From: Scenedesmus sp. ARA3
Taxonomy: Eukaryota; Chlorophyta; Chlorophyceae; Sphaeropleales; Scenedesmaceae
Assembly (NCBI GenBank): GCA_004335835.1
Contig: RWJK01001577.1
Location: forward strand, 8,909-72,908
Direction: 5' to 3'
DNA: 64,000 nt
The position numbers and the translations under genes were made by a program. Under the pieces are notes generated by a model. The model was not told where the DNA came from. It saw nothing but the letters and a program-made list of their open reading frames with translations, and ran no database searches. This document shows positions 1 to 26,674 of the stretch, in pieces. Numbering within the stretch: position 1 is the stretch's first letter; every line of letters starts with the position of its first letter.

Positions 1-63
<63 letters not shown>
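1..63. repeat. (TTA)n trinucleotide microsatellite
   Basis: About 21 uninterrupted TTA units open the window. It probably lies in an intron of the Dicer-like gene, which continues leftwards. It is the only AT-rich microsatellite in a window otherwise dominated by CAG/CTG runs. Confidence 0.95.
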
Positions 64-64
<1 letters not shown>

Positions 65-468
65 AAAATGCATGCAGGGATGCAGCAGGAGCCAGCAGTG
101 AGACCGTCTCACCACTGCGACAGTGGTCAGGAGCTGGCGCGTGTTAGGTTGCAGTAACACGTCCTTGATGAAGAGCTCGTGACAAAATGCTGGGTCATGG
201 CAACTGTCAGGTGTTGTGTCAAGCCTGATACCATCCACCAAATGAGCAGCTAGCCAGCAATAGGTGCTCTATTTGTGCCCTAGATCAATAATTTATTCAT
301 TCATTCCAGCACCCGCCAATCCCCCACACTGGCTCACCTGCAGCACGCAGCAGGCAGCCGCCACCTTGGGCAAAACATCTCACACACAGCTAGCCAGCAA
401 CCCTTTCCACAGCAGCACCCGCCCCTCCTGCACCCAGCGCCTCTGCAGCTACATGACATCAGGCTCAC

Positions 469-14117
<13,649 letters not shown>

Positions 14118-14749
14118 CTCCGCTCCGTCATGCACAGAGGCAACCCCGGGACGATAACTGAACCACGATCAGTTAAATGTTTCTCATGCTGGCAGCTGCA
14201 GTCCCTCACAGCCCGGCGAGCAGTACGAGACTGACGTCTGTATCCCAATACTCGTATAAATACGGTCTGATCTACCTATCACAGATCTTCGAGTACAGTT
14301 CGTTCTTGATTGATTGTCACGTATAGCTGCGTTGATCATGCTCCAGGTCTGGACGCAGCACGCCCACAAATAGGAGAAGGGTTCTAGGGGCCCATCATCA
14401 GCACAGTGTGCCTTTGATGCACCTTCAAGCGTCGAGTACTGCGAACAGCTGCTTTAATCGGCGTTGTTTCCTGTCAAACCGCCACCTGTCACTATGTGGA
14501 CGACGCGTAGCAGCCAATGTTGGCAACAGCCAAGTGCAGTGCCAGGCCAAGGTTTGGGCCCCAGCCAGGCTGTGCAGTCAGGTTGCTGGAGTTTGTGTTT
14601 TATTGTAAAAAACCAACTACAGTCACAGCTCCAAGTTCAACAGTGTTGCAGCAGGTTTAATACGCATTTACATCTTGGCCATCACCCACAAAGCCCACTG
14701 CGGGCTCTGAGATGGTTTGACCACGTAAAGACTTTCTCCAAAACAAGCG
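14118..14749. other. Dicer 5' flank and FHA-RING gene 3' flank
   Basis: No coding exon is supported here. It lies between the Dicer start and the stop of the upstream, same-strand FHA-RING gene, so it should hold the FHA-RING 3' UTR, the Dicer promoter and the Dicer 5' UTR. Confidence 0.6.
14668..14672 (-). terminator. Candidate TGTAA polyadenylation signal of the FHA-RING gene
   Basis: The minus strand reads TGTAA about 80 nt past the stop codon at 14750. TGTAA is the usual chlorophyte poly(A) signal. The assignment rests on motif and distance only. Confidence 0.45.
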
Positions 14750-15048
14750 CTAGCGCATGCCCAGAGCCCCAGCCGCAGCACCACCAGCCACAGCAAAGCC
14801 GTCAATGGCCATTTGGCGCAGGTTCTGAGGCACCTCCACGCGCAGCTGCTGCAGCTGCCGCAGCGCCTGCTGCTGCCCAGCACGCTGCCAGCTTGCTGCT
14901 GGTGCCTGCCCTGCTGCAGTGCGCCGCTGCCGAGAAGCACTCCGACCACTGCCTGCTGCTGCTGCTGCTGCTGCCCCTTGCTGCCGCCTGCCGCTTGCAG
15001 TCTGCCGGCGAGTGCTGGCTGGCTGGTGAACTGGGCCTGCACTTCTGC

Positions 15049-15080
<32 letters not shown>

Positions 15081-17282
15081 GCTGCAGCTCCTGCTGACCT
15101 TGCTGCAGCGGCCCCGCCCCGCTGACCACTCAGCAGCGGCACAACACCCGCAGGCAACCTCGGCTGCTGCTGCTGCTGCTGTGCCGCTTGTGCAGCGGCA
15201 GCACCCCGCCCGCCGCGCCTGCTGCTGCCGCCCTTGCTGCTGCTGCCTTGCCGCTGGCAGCGCTGCTCCCAGCGATCATGCGTGGCCTGCTCTATGTCTG
15301 CCCACTGCTGCAGGCGTGCTGCATGCTCCTGGCTTTCACTGCCTTGGCTGAGCTGTGCTTCTGCCACCATGCTATCCATGCCAAAGACACGCACAGGCGC
15401 ACCTGCGGGAAGTGCAGGGTGGCAGCAGCAGAGGAGTTGCAAGCGGCAGGGTGGGTCAGACAGCCAGCACCAGTAATGGAGCTGCTTCGAATCAAATCGC
15501 AGCACGTATGCCCTCTGGATGTTGCGCCTGACAGCAATTTGTGTAGAAAGCAAGCTTAAGCGGTGCAAGGATACTGCCACATAGTGCAGGTACCTAAACA
15601 GGTACAACGCATGCATGTATTGCCAAGAGGCAGTGCCGCAAGTACCACGTAGTTGGTCCTCTGTCATGCACCGCTGTGCACTCACTCCTCACGACAGCCC
15701 TGCAGCTGGGGCAGCTGGGCTCCTGTTGCAGCTCCAGCCACTGCGCCAGGCACGCCCCGCAGTACCAGTGCCCGCAGGACAGCAGGTGCGCAGCAGCCAG
15801 CAGGCCCTTGCAGATGGCACACTCCAGGTTGCTGCAGCTGACCTGGCGCAAGTCGCTGCTGCTGTGTTTGCCAATTGTAGCTGCTGCTGTCGCTTGTGCT
15901 GCTGGTGCTGCAACAGTGTGGCCGCTCTTGCTGTGATTCTTGGCTGCGCCTGGATTGTTGGCTGCTGCTGCTGCGTCCGCGGCGGGTGCCGCTATCAGGA
16001 CTCCCTGTACCGCTGCGTCAATGCTGCTGCTGCTGGCTAAGCGCCCTGGCCTGCCCAGAGAGTCGCCAGCACCGCCTCCAGCTGCAGCTGCTGCTGCTGC
16101 TGCACGTGGTGGGCTGGGCAAGTTGGTGTCAAGCTCTGCAAGAGCTCCAAAGCTACGCTGTTGCTGGCCGCGCATGTGGTGCTGCTCCTGCAGATGGCTG
16201 GATGCAGCAGCGGTGCTGCTGTGCAGTTCAGATTCGTTTTCGTCCGCATCTGGCAGCAGCTGCTGCAGCAGGTGCGCGTCTGCCAGCTCAGGAGACTGGG
16301 AGCCTGGCTGCAACTTCAGAAGGCGGGGCCGCTTGCTTGCAGGAAGCTGCAGCCCTTGCTGCTGCTGCTGCTGCTGTTGCTCCTGCACTGCTATCGGCTG
16401 CACTTGCTGCTGCTGCTGCTGCTGCTGCTGCTGAGAAACATGGTGCAAATGCTGCAGCTGCTCGGGCAGCTGCTGTTGCTGCTGCTGCCAAGGTGCAGGT
16501 GCTGCTGCTGCAGCAGGAGCAGCAGATGCAGCCCTGCTTTGCACCTGCTGAACGCCGCCTTCCTGTAAGCACAAGTCAGTACATCGTCATACATCCAGAA
16601 ATCTGCGTGCCGTGCCCAACCTGCATGCTACACCATGGTCATGCATCACTGCAATGATGCTGTGCATTTGGCATTTCTGCAATGCTGCCTGCCTGCACAG
16701 CATCACACCCACAACCAGCAAAGTGCGGCTCCCTGCATCCATGCAGCACTGCCAAGGGCAGCAGCACAGCCCTTACGCACCTGCTGCTGCCGTTGTGCGC
16801 CGCTGCAAGGCCCTAGGTAGAGGTATACATAAGGGTTGAGTGTAAGCTTGCCCTGCGCATCCTGCACAGCGTCTTTGCCGCCAAAATACCTGCCAGGGTT
16901 CAGAGTGCAACGGCAGACACCGATATTCAATACGGGTAAACGCCAGACCAAGCGGCTTCTGAACGTAGCTCCTGCAGCAGGCAGATACTTACAGGGTGGA
17001 GCCAGCAGCAACTGTTGTTGGCACGCCTGGCTGCAGCCGTTGCAGCTTCTGCCCCGGCGCCTCAGCCCATGTGCCATTCAAGCTCGTGTCGGTTACCAGC
17101 ATGCTGCTGCTGCCTTCCTGCAGCTGGAGCAGCGCATGCTGCCTGCTTATGAGGCCGCGCAGCAGCGCATGGTCAGGCAGGCCTACATCTGCTTTAAGGC
17201 CAGCACGCCCTAGGACAGCAGTGCTGCTCAGAATCTCGATGTTAGCGCCTGGACCGTCTTGTATAGTCATGCTGCGAAGCAT
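14750..17282 (-). CDS. FHA-RING E3 ubiquitin-protein ligase
   Basis: Likely a phosphothreonine-directed ubiquitin ligase of the RNF8/CHFR type, by domain order. The model joins 16993-17282, 16781-16889, 15686-16562 and 14750-15402 (about 642 residues, phases consistent). The FHA domain comes first (VLGRAG, LISRQHALLQL, VTDTSLNGTW), finishing across the first intron with LYFGGKDAV. A Gln/Ala-rich linker contains KRPRLLKL, a plausible nuclear signal. The RING finger reads C-x2-C (ECAICKG), then LLSCGHWYCGACLAQWL, then CPSCRAVV. The tail is Gln/Ala-rich. The start is an ATG at 17282, with a second in-frame ATG four codons later. An extra exon near 15480-15545 cannot be excluded. The family resemblance is clear; the substrate is unknown. 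Confidence 0.85.
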
Positions 17283-17796
17283 TCTGTGCTGTGCCTGGAG
17301 ACTTCTGCTGCTGTACTGCACAGGTGTGCACCAATCGCATCAGCAGTAGTTGTAAGAGCTGTAAGTGACCAAGGAGGTGTAAAGTAATCGTTTTATCACG
17401 AAAAGTGCTTGCGAACACCGCAGCAAGCCTGTGAAAAGCCACCTGTCAGGAACAGTTTATGCTGGTGAACCTCAAAGCTCGACACCATTGTCCACGCCTC
17501 GTGAAAAATTGAATCCTTGTCGAGATCGATGTGGAAATAATTCTGTCGGAGCCACTCACAGTCCCTGCTGCGAGGCAGTTTTGCCTGACGAGCTTTCTAA
17601 TTTACAAGTGCTAAAAGCGTATTGAGTCACCGTTTTAAGCTTGATCAAGAGTTTCTGGCGGGCGTCGACCATACAGTCCTCCGGGAGCCGGCCAAGCTCA
17701 AGTGCGGGGGCCTTGCTGCCATCCCCGCGGCCTGCTGGGCCACGTAGCGGCCACACTGCAGCCGCTTTGAGGTGCTAGGCGCTCCCAGCAGCCACC
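17283..17796. promoter_or_regulatory. Divergent promoter region between FHA-RING and GNAT genes
   Basis: About 510 bp separate the two oppositely transcribed start codons, so both 5' UTRs and promoters must fit here. No TATA box or other specific motif was recognised. Confidence 0.5.
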
Positions 17797-20528
17797 ATGT
17801 CTACTGCTTGGGGCGAGCGCCTGGACAAGCTGCACGAGAGCAGGAAGCTGCTGTACACCCTGCCGGTTGATCAGTATCACGAGCTGCCTGGCAGGCCCAA
17901 TGTGGTTTTCTCCATCAAAGACTACCGCGAGGACAAGGTCCAGGGCGCCCTTGAGTGCAGATCAGACATGCCCTTCCTGTTCAAGGCCTTTGAGACTGGT
18001 CAAATCGGCCCCAGGAGGCTGTCTCGCCTTGTGGGAGATAAGCCGCGCAACGCCACCATCCATGAATACCTTGACTGGACAGTCACCGGCGTTGAGGCAA
18101 AGCAGGAGGGCGAATACGTGAGTGCTGTGACTGCCCGACGGCCGGCAATGCTGAGTCGCACATGCTACAGCCAGCTGCACAGCTGGCGGCACAGCTAGCG
18201 GCAGGACAGTGCGGGATCCCGCCATGCCTGCAGGCGCATAAAAGAACTTGTTGTCATCATTGAGGCTGCATGCTGCTGTCTCCGCAGCTGGCGCGGGCTG
18301 CAGCTGCCCTTGGCCATGTACTAGCCATACTTGCCGGTGCTCCACAGCCCAAGCCTGCATGACAGTTGCCAGACCAGCGCTGCGCAGCTGAAGCCTGCAG
18401 CTGCAGCTGTCTGCTGGCTCCTCCACCAGCACTGCGGCTTCACCACGCGCGCTCCCGCGCCGCGCTCGAACAGCCGGCGGCGCTGCCTGCTGGATCCCAT
18501 CTCACCCTGGCTGTGCTGCCTGATGTGCTTGTCTGATGTGGCCTGTCTGCCGTGCTTGTGCTTGTCTGAATGTGGCTTGCAGGACTTCTCCGGCTTCCGG
18601 CTGCTGGTGCTGCTGCCGCGTGAGCGCGTGATGTGGCCGGCCCCTGGGCAGTACGACAAGCCGGAGCCCAAGAAGCACCCGCTGCTGGGCGCACCCCTGG
18701 ACCCGCTGCCGGGTCTGCAGGTGCGGCGCGCTGCCTTTTTGTAAACACGTTGGTTGATATTTATGCTGGTGCCGATCAATGAGCAGCTGTTGCTGGTGTA
18801 AATACGGCAAAGATACGTTTTTATGGCAAGTGTCATGATGATGACACCCCAACGTGAACGCCGCGCCTCATGAAACCAGCCCCTCACAGGCCACAAGCCC
18901 TGCATTGGTGTGCTGCTGCTGCTCGATAGCACCTTGGCATACCAATCTGATCCAAACCTGCCGTGGCGCTTCTGCCTGATGTTAGCTCCAACATACCATA
19001 CCTGGCGTGTGGCTGCAGGTGAAGGGCAAGCCGCTGTCAGCCGCCACCATCCGCACAGGCCCCGGGTACATCGAGGTGCCGTTTGTGGCCACGCACGAGA
19101 ACAAGCGCGGGCGCGGCTTCGGGCGCTGCGTGGTGGAGGCCATCGAGGAGGTGGCGCGCGCTATGGGCATAAAGAAGCTGCTGCTGTGCAGGTGGGCTGT
19201 TATGCTGTTGCTGTGGCTGTAGTTGAGCAGCAGCATACCATGCAGCCCACCACTTGTTAACATCGGTTGCTTGCGGGCCATGGGCAGTATGAACCTGCTG
19301 CTGTGCTGGTGCGCCGTAGGCATGCACTTTGTCCCTTGAGTATTTACCGGGCTGTGCATGTTGCAGAGTGCTTTGCTGTCTGCCGCATGCTGTGTGCTGA
19401 GCATAACTGTTCCTCCAGGACAGCTGCGCGTCCTCTAGTAGCCGCCACTGACTTTGATATGTGCTGCCGCTGCTGGACGTGCTGCTGGCTGTGCTGTCTT
19501 TTTAATGTTTGCAGCACGCGGGAGGAGAGCGTGAGCAACACCTGGAAGCACCTGGGATTCCAGGAATCAAACGAGGAGCAGCTAGCAGCATGGGACGTGG
19601 AGGACGGTGACCTGGTGCACATGCAGAACACGCTGCAGGTGCGGCAGATGCTTATGATGGCAGCTGTAGGGCCAGCAGTAGGGGTAGCAGTTGTGCAATG
19701 GGCCAGACAGACAATCCATGCAGTTTTGTGGGCAGCGATCTGGCAGTCAGCAGCTGTCTGCACTCGCTGGATGCTTGCGCTGTACACGAGCAAAAAACCT
19801 GCTTGCATCGCTATGATATGCTGTGCCTGCTCTGTTGACGGCAGCCTGTGCAAGCAACCTCTCAACAACTTCGCACATTGCCAGGCGCCATGCCCTTGAT
19901 GCCGACTGTTCGAGCTGTGCTGCCTGTGCTGTGCTTTATGCTGCAGATGCACAAGGAGGTGCCGCCGCCGCGCGCGTGGCGGCCGCTGATCATCCGGCAC
20001 CAGGCCTTTGTGGCGCGCGTGTACATGCCCGCAGACAAGCAGGCGCTGTCAGCAGGCCGGTCCCAGGCCATGCGGCCCGGCAGGCATGACATGGGCGCTA
20101 TCTCCGGCTACAAAAGCAGCATGGCGACGAGTGTGGCCACAAACGGCAGCCTCAGCAATGCGAGCTATGGCGGAGACGCGAATGGCGAGGAGCAGCAGCA
20201 GCAGCAGCAAGCCGGGCCGGTCGCGCTGGCAAATGGGGGTAGCAGCAGGCAGCCGCCGCAGCAGGTTGAGCAGCAGCAGGAGCAGCAGTCGCAGCCCATG
20301 CCTGAGGAGCAGCAGCAGCAGCAGGCGGAGCAGCAACCGGTAGAAGATGACGTCATGCTGATAGACCAGCCCAACCACATAGACCAGCCGCAGTACCTGC
20401 TAGGGGGCGGCAGCATGGCGACTGCAGCTGCAGGCGATGCAATGCTGCTGCCGCTGGGAGGGCAGCAGCAGGCAGCAGAGCAGCAGCAGCAGCAGCAGCA
20501 GGCAGGTGGCACCATGCTCCTAGGCTGA
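17797..20528 (+). CDS. GNAT-domain acetyltransferase-like protein with Gln-rich tail
   Basis: Probably an acetyl-CoA-dependent N-acetyltransferase; substrate unknown. Five exons fit in phase: 17797-18117, 18583-18720, 19019-19191, 19515-19638 and 19947-20528 (about 452 residues). The start ATG has a good GCCACC context. After an unrecognised N-terminal region comes PGYIEVPFVATHENKRGRGF, then GRCVVEAIEEVARAMG. This is GNAT motif A with the R-G-x-G-x-G acetyl-CoA loop. The next exon, STREESVSNTWKHLGF, resembles motif B. The last exon encodes a low-complexity tail of poly-Gln blocks. The arrangement recalls GNAT domains of plant PHD-type chromatin proteins, but no PHD finger is visible, so a chromatin role is only a guess. 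Confidence 0.8.
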
Positions 20529-21690
20529 GAGGGAGCGCCGATCTGTTTAATGCGGAACACTCGTTGCAACCATTGCGGAGTGCTGTAGTACAGTAGCAGC
20601 CTGTCGTGTGGCATGCGGCTTGCACATTTTCCCTGCAGTGTCAGCCGCTGCATTGTCCACACAGCAAGGCATGTACATTCTAGGTAGGCACGACAGGCAG
20701 TGTTTGCGGTAGTGGAAGCAGGCAGTGCGGTTTTACCCATATTCTGCTCAGTTCGTTTGTAGGCAGCAGAACATTTGGCAGCTTGCTGTGTTGTAGGTTG
20801 AGCGAGGTAGTTGGGCGGCAAGGCAGTGTCGCTGTCAGTCAGCGGCATGCCACTCGCTTTGCATGCCTCCTGTCGGCGACGTTGGTGCGGTTGTGGTGTC
20901 TACCCACTTGCCGACACTGTATTTTGGGGCTAAATTCTGTCCGGGACGTGCATGCTACGCTGCACGGCATGCAGGACCCTGGCCAGCTGCTCTGGCTGTC
21001 TCTGGATGCACCCAGGCGTACTGTCCCAGGGCCCAGGGAGGTCCTTTGCCATCTTTCCGCTGTTAGCTGCAGTGCGGCAGCATGCCTGGTGATGGGGTTG
21101 CAGCAGCCCATGCTGCACCCATGCCTATGACTGTACCTTGTGTGTGAACCTGCTGCATTGGCTGAGTGCACCTGGCTGCTGTCATTGTGCGGTCCAAGCG
21201 CCATTTGGCTGACTGGTTCAAAGGGTGATGGAAGGGATCTCCACCACCCAACATGGGTGCTGTGATCATCTGTGAAATTGTCAGCTCACAACGTGTGAAT
21301 CTGGAGCCGTGTGACTGTTGTGGAGACATACGCATATGCTTGAGTCCAGCTGAACAGCCTCTGAGGGTGCGGCCAGGCCAGGGTGCCTTGTATGCGCATA
21401 CGATTGAACGCAGCAGCAATCCTGGTGAGCTGGGTTAGGCTAATTCCGCCGGCGTTGGCACAGGTTACAAATGAGTGTCATCAGGCGCCGTGTTATCGAC
21501 TGGCTAGGCTTGGCTGGCTTCAAGGGAGCAAAAGCACCCATGCAGGCCTGCACAGCCGGGGCAGGCCCGCACCTTCCCGCACTACAAATCCGCTGTGCAA
21601 TTACGGCGTTGAGATGGCGAAACCCCTGGGTTGCCAGATTTTATTAGCTCAAACGATACGTAACACCAGTGACCTTGAGAACGGTGCCTT
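20529..21690. other. Intergenic region
   Basis: About 1.16 kb with no credible coding exon, RNA gene or strong repeat. The left part should be the GNAT gene 3' UTR and the right end meets the start of the tandem duplication. Confidence 0.5.
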
Positions 21691-21695
21691 GAAGG

Positions 21696-21742
21696 ACGTA
21701 AGCTTACGTGTCAGGAGGGGCGTAACCTGAGGGGCGTAACCA
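21696..21742 (+). promoter_or_regulatory. Conserved upstream box with a 14-bp palindrome, copy 1
   Basis: ACGTAAGCTTACGT is a perfect palindrome at 21696-21709. It is followed by GGGGCGTAACC twice in 26 bp. The same block, with an imperfect palindrome, precedes the second paralogue at 26675-26722. Conservation across otherwise diverged flanks suggests a promoter or leader element; the function is inferred. Confidence 0.45.
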
Positions 21743-21839
21743 TGTCAGCAACCATGTGCCTGTCCTTTGGGTGCTCAACGGCATTACGGTGACGCGCCAT
21801 AGTACATGCAACGCGACGCACGCTGAACGTATTGAAGGG

Positions 21840-23557
21840 ATGCTGCTTATCACCAACTGTGCTGTCAAGAGTGCTTCTGCTGTGACAATCGTACTCGGAG
21901 CAAACCTGCAAGCTGCGCTGCAGACCGTGTCCGTGCCATCGGTTCAGCGACACAGCGATCACGTAGAACAACACGAATGCGATGCAGCTGTGCCAACGAC
22001 CTGCCTGCTCGCAGCACTTCTGCTGTGTGCTTGCAAGCTGTGTGCTGGCCAGCAGCAGCTTCATGCTACGTCTGCAAGTGCTGCCTGCCCCAGCAGCACT
22101 GCCATCCACATAAAAAGCCCTGATACACCGCTGAAGCTGAAACCTGGGCGTAACTATAAGCTGGGGCCAGGCACCTACACCATGGCTGCTACTGTTGCCC
22201 TAGCAGCTGGCAAGACGCTCTGTATCGTTGGCAGTGCCAGCCAACCAACCATTGTGCTGCCCCCCAGGAGCGCTACAGGCACTTCGAAATCCAGCAAGCT
22301 GCACTTCCTGCTGCAAGGAGGCAGGCTGTTCCTCACCAACATCACGCTGTCAGGGCACCTGCAGGGCCCACAGCTGGGAGGCGGCGGCATTGTGTTCAGT
22401 GGCAACAGCAGCAATGGCAGCAGCAGCGGCACGCCGCAAGGCTCTGGGTCCACACTGGCCACAGACAGAGTGACATTCAGGTGACAGCGGGTGCTGTGTG
22501 TGCAGGTGTAGCAAGAACACGCACATGCCTCTGCTGCAATGCATGCGTGCATGTGAATTCGCATCAGTGCATGGCGCAGCCAGGCGAAGCTTTGGCAGGC
22601 AGTAGTTGCACGGTGCCTGTTGTTGTTTGCCACAGTGTGGCAGCAAATCTGCTGCGCTAATTTTTTCATCTGCTCCCGCTCCTTTGAATGTTGGCTCCAC
22701 CATGCAGTCGCATCAGCCCCAGGGCTGTTGCCAACACTGGAGACCCCACAGCTGTCCTCTCCTTCAAGGACACCTCATTCCTCAACAACAGCCACGCCAG
22801 CAGCGTTGACTGCTATCAATTGTTAGTGCGACGCCGCCGGAACATAAGAGGGGTATCCAGTGGTGTACGGCCCCAGATGTTGGACATTGTGACAGTGTGC
22901 TACACCCCACAGGTATGCATGGCAGGCGTGCCCCGCAGCTCTTGGTGTTGGCGCGCTGCACCTTGGTGGCACTGACAGCACTTCTCAGCTGCACGCTGTA
23001 CGTGTACAGTGCAGGGTGGTTGCAGCAATGATTGGCTGGCTGTACATGGCCACCGTGTTGGCGCAGCGCAGGACCATGCTGGTGCATTTATCCATTCGTC
23101 TCTGCTGATGTAGATGGCACCGCCAGAAAGCAACCAATGCACAGGGCCAATGCCAGCTATCCCCAGCAGCAAGCTGACTGGAGTTGCGTTTGATGCGCGC
23201 CAGGGGTGCATCGCATCTCCGCGTGGCGCGGAGCTAACCTGCCTGCCTGCAAGCCAGCAACGCTGCTGCTAAGGGTTGCTGCGTACCTGCGTGACCTGGC
23301 CACTTAGCCAATGCACTGCATGCAAGGACCAGGAGTCAAGCCTGCACAAGTAGGACATCTGCATGTGCACCAACAGTGCATGAGTGAGTGAGTGAGTGAG
23401 TGACTACCCAGGCCGCTCTGCAGCTCCTGGGTAAGTTAAGGCTAAGAGGGTGTGTGTGGCCAGGGGCAGCGCCCCTGGGCTCCACACCCTCTACCTGACC
23501 AACAGTGCACAGCTTGCTTCTTGCATTGTGCCTATACTACGCTTTCCTACATGTGCA

Positions 23558-23590
<33 letters not shown>

Positions 23591-25835
23591 AGGATGAGGT
23601 TGGCGCTGCAGGCCTGACCACTGTCTCCAATGCCTCCTTCTCCGGCACAACTCGCTTCATCGACAACGAGTGGGGAGCACTGCAAACCAGGTGACTGAAC
23701 CGGGTGGAACTGCAGCCCATCGCACATCACAGCAGCTGTAGCGTAGCTTGACGTCGTGTGCCAACTGCAGTTGTAGTCTGGCAATTGCGTTGCAGGGGCC
23801 GCTGCTGCATACAGTATGGCTTGCTCTCACAGCGCCCATGCAGGCTTGCGCAGCTCATTGCTGCACCTTGCGACAGGATGACTTGGCTTGCGCTGGCAGT
23901 GTTGCACGGCGGCAGCCCCTTGGCTCAAAGTTGTCTGCGGTGACTGCTGCCAGTGACTGCTGATCGCAGCAACATCAAAAACAATGCTTGAACTGGCTGC
24001 GCTGCATGCTCTGTGAGCCGCGTTTCAGTGCAGCACTTGCATGTGGCTGCCTTGAGCGGCGACAGCAGCCCCAGCTTGTCACAAGGCTGAGCATGGTGTC
24101 ATTGGCCCAGCAGGGTTTTCTTTTGTGGCTGACAGGTAGCGCAAACCCCTGCCTTGCGCGCAGCAAGCTCAAAGCGTGCTGCGAGCCAGCAGGCGCTGAC
24201 GTTCGACCATGGCACCAAGCATGATGTGTGGGTGATGCATGGTACATCGCTGAGCTTCGCCAAGCATAACAGCTGCTGTCTTGAGGCGCCACACTGCTCC
24301 GGCGCAACCAGGCACGTTGCCGCCACACAACGTGTGCATAGCCTGCATGCAGCACACCACAACAGTGTGCGGAGATGGTCGCCAGATGAAGCTTATGCCT
24401 CACACAAACCTTGCGAACTGTGCGCTGCTGCAGGTCTGGCTCAGGTGCCTCATGGTGCCCAGATTGTTGGGATGAAGTCGCGGAAACAATCAGTGAAAAC
24501 CCAATCGCGGTCACGTTTGATGGCCCACTCGTGCTGCAAGGCAACTCGAGGGCAATCAACTACTCCATGTCCTACAACGTAACGGGCAAGAAAAGCATCC
24601 CAATCAGTGGTGCGAGCGTGCACGCTGCCCACACACTGCTGCTGGTGAAGGGGCCTACCACCATCATCGGGCACATGCAGGATGCTGTTGCAGTGTTGCG
24701 AGGCACAGCCCAATTCATGGGGCCAGTCACATCAATGAACAACCAGCTCCCTCTCGACCCACGCCCTGCAAGCGCAGTGTTGGCTTTCCAATTTGCAGGA
24801 GCAACTTTCCACAGCAGCTTCGTGTGCGCTCAGGACACGAGGCCATCACAAGATGTGCCGGCACAACCTACTGAGCTCAACACAGCATGCATCGATGCAT
24901 ACAGGTCTAATCTGGACTTCCGTGGCCCAGTAACGGCAACCAACAACCTATGCACAAGGGGTGCTCCTGTTTTGGGCTGTTATGGGAGTGATGTCCGCTT
25001 CAGGAGCCGTGCACAGTTCTCAGGCAATGCACGCAACCAACTCGAGACATTGGACATGTTGATGTTTGGCTTCAGCGACGAAGACTCTGGCGGCGGTGCT
25101 TGGCACCTGTGGAGCTGTAGAATAACAGCCGATAAGCGCGTTGGGTTTTTCAACAACAGCGCAGTTTCGGTTTGGGGGGGCAACACCACCTACGTATACG
25201 GCGCTGGCGGGGCGGTGTTCGTGCGCAACAGCTCGCTGCTGTTCAGAGGTGGCTTGGATGTTGTTGGGAATGCGGCTCCTCGAGGCGGCGGGCTCTTCCT
25301 TTCCGACTCGTTGCTGAGGGTGTCGGGCGGCCGCATGTTGTGCCAAGACAATGTCGCAGCACGTCAGGGCGGCTGTATGTACGTTAACGGCCCAGGTTGG
25401 GAAGAAGCGCCGTGGGGGCGTGGGTCCGTCTTTCTGTGGAACAGCACGTCTTCGTGTGTGCAGAACAACAGCGCGTCCAACGCTACAGGTCCACCAGGAG
25501 ACAGCTCGTACATAAACCTGAGTAATGCCTTCACCGGCACGTGCCTGGCAGCGGTGGCTATTGTTGACAGCAAGGTGAACTTTGTCGGGTCGGGTCACAT
25601 GTTTGGCAACAACCATTCGCCGCCTGGCACCACCAGCTGTGACATAGCTGCTTTCAAAGGGCCAGACAGGGGCTTCAATGCCAGTGAAACCAGCTTCAGC
25701 TGCGGCGGTGCACAGAAGCGACCCATTGGGGCTTACGCCATTGGAGGGGACGTGTGTGGCAGCAGCTGCACAGGCAACAACTGCACATGCGCATTACCCG
25801 CTGAGTGGTCGGCGGCAGCATGCAGGTGCGTGTGA
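21840..25835 (+). CDS. Secreted beta-helix/POMP-like Gly-Asn-rich protein, copy 1
   Basis: A predicted extracellular repeat protein, possibly cell-wall associated; enzymatic activity unknown. Exons: 21840-22480, 22708-22912, 23593-23690 and 24434-25835, phases consistent. A hydrophobic core LLAALLLCACKL followed by CAGQQQ looks like a signal peptide. Repeats such as YGAGGAVF, NAAPRGGGLFL and LRVSGGRML resemble right-handed beta-helix or polymorphic-outer-membrane-protein repeats, with many N-x-S/T sites. The C-terminus is Cys-rich. In the frame used here the first ATG lies about 56 residues before the signal core. The better-placed ATG at 21982, equivalent to the copy 2 start, is out of frame by one base at about 21999. 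Either this copy uses the longer leader or it carries a 1-nt deletion or sequencing error. Confidence 0.75.
23383..23403. repeat. (GAGT)n tetranucleotide repeat
   Basis: About five GAGT units in the second intron of the first beta-helix gene, absent from the second copy. Confidence 0.8.
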
Positions 25836-26674
25836 TCTTGGTGCTGGCGTATGCTTGAGATTGAGGTGGGAGATTGGGGCACTGCGCAGTAAGGTATGTA
25901 TCCTGCTGTAACTGACTGGTAATCACAGGATCACAAGACATGTGTTTCCTAGTGCACTGATTGTTGTGACATGTCTCTCACGCACAGTGGTCCAGGCACT
26001 GTCGCCAAGCTTGCCGGTGTGTCATTGCACAGTCGAACGCACCTGATGCAAAGCATGTTGAATAAAGCCGCCAGATGTCAACAAATATTGCATTTTGCTT
26101 GTAAGCGTGCGAGGCTGTGAGATGAGCGGTTTTCTTGCCTGAGTGGTGAGCAATTCCTGGCGTCAGTGAGAACTGACAAGTGCAGCCGCCCGTGACTCTT
26201 GCTAGTCCAGGTTTTTGCCCTTCGACCCGGTCCTGGCCCAGGCAAAAGTGCTGGGCATGTGTTATGTTTTGGTGTGTCTGGCACGCAATGTGTTATGCAA
26301 GTAGTTTGTGGTTGTGATGAACCTTGCCAGCACTAATGCTAAGTACTTAGTGCTACTTAGTACTCAGTTCAACTGAGTTGGCTGATGCTGTAATGTATGG
26401 CGCAACTACGCTGATGCTGTGCTCCAGCACACGTTGCAGCGCAGCAGTGCACCTCACCAATGCCCAGGCACATTGAAAAGTGTGTCAAACGCGACAGCAG
26501 TGCAGTGGCGTGATGCTGCGGGAAGCCGGCAGTAGTTATGGTGCACTTTCACACACTATGTGAAAGTTTCTGTGACAGAAACTGGAGCTGGCAGTGAGCC
26601 TGAATCGACTGGTTTGCTAACACTACTACATGCAGATGGCACGTAAAGCAATACATTGAGGGTGTCGTGAAGGG
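25836..26674. other. Spacer between the beta-helix paralogues
   Basis: Holds the copy 1 3' flank, alignable to the copy 2 3' flank up to about 26290, then ~0.4 kb of unique sequence. No gene is supported. Confidence 0.6.
25907..25911 (+). terminator. Candidate TGTAA polyadenylation signal, beta-helix copy 1
   Basis: TGTAA about 72 nt after the stop codon, matching the usual chlorophyte signal in sequence and distance. No equivalent was seen close after copy 2. Confidence 0.45.
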
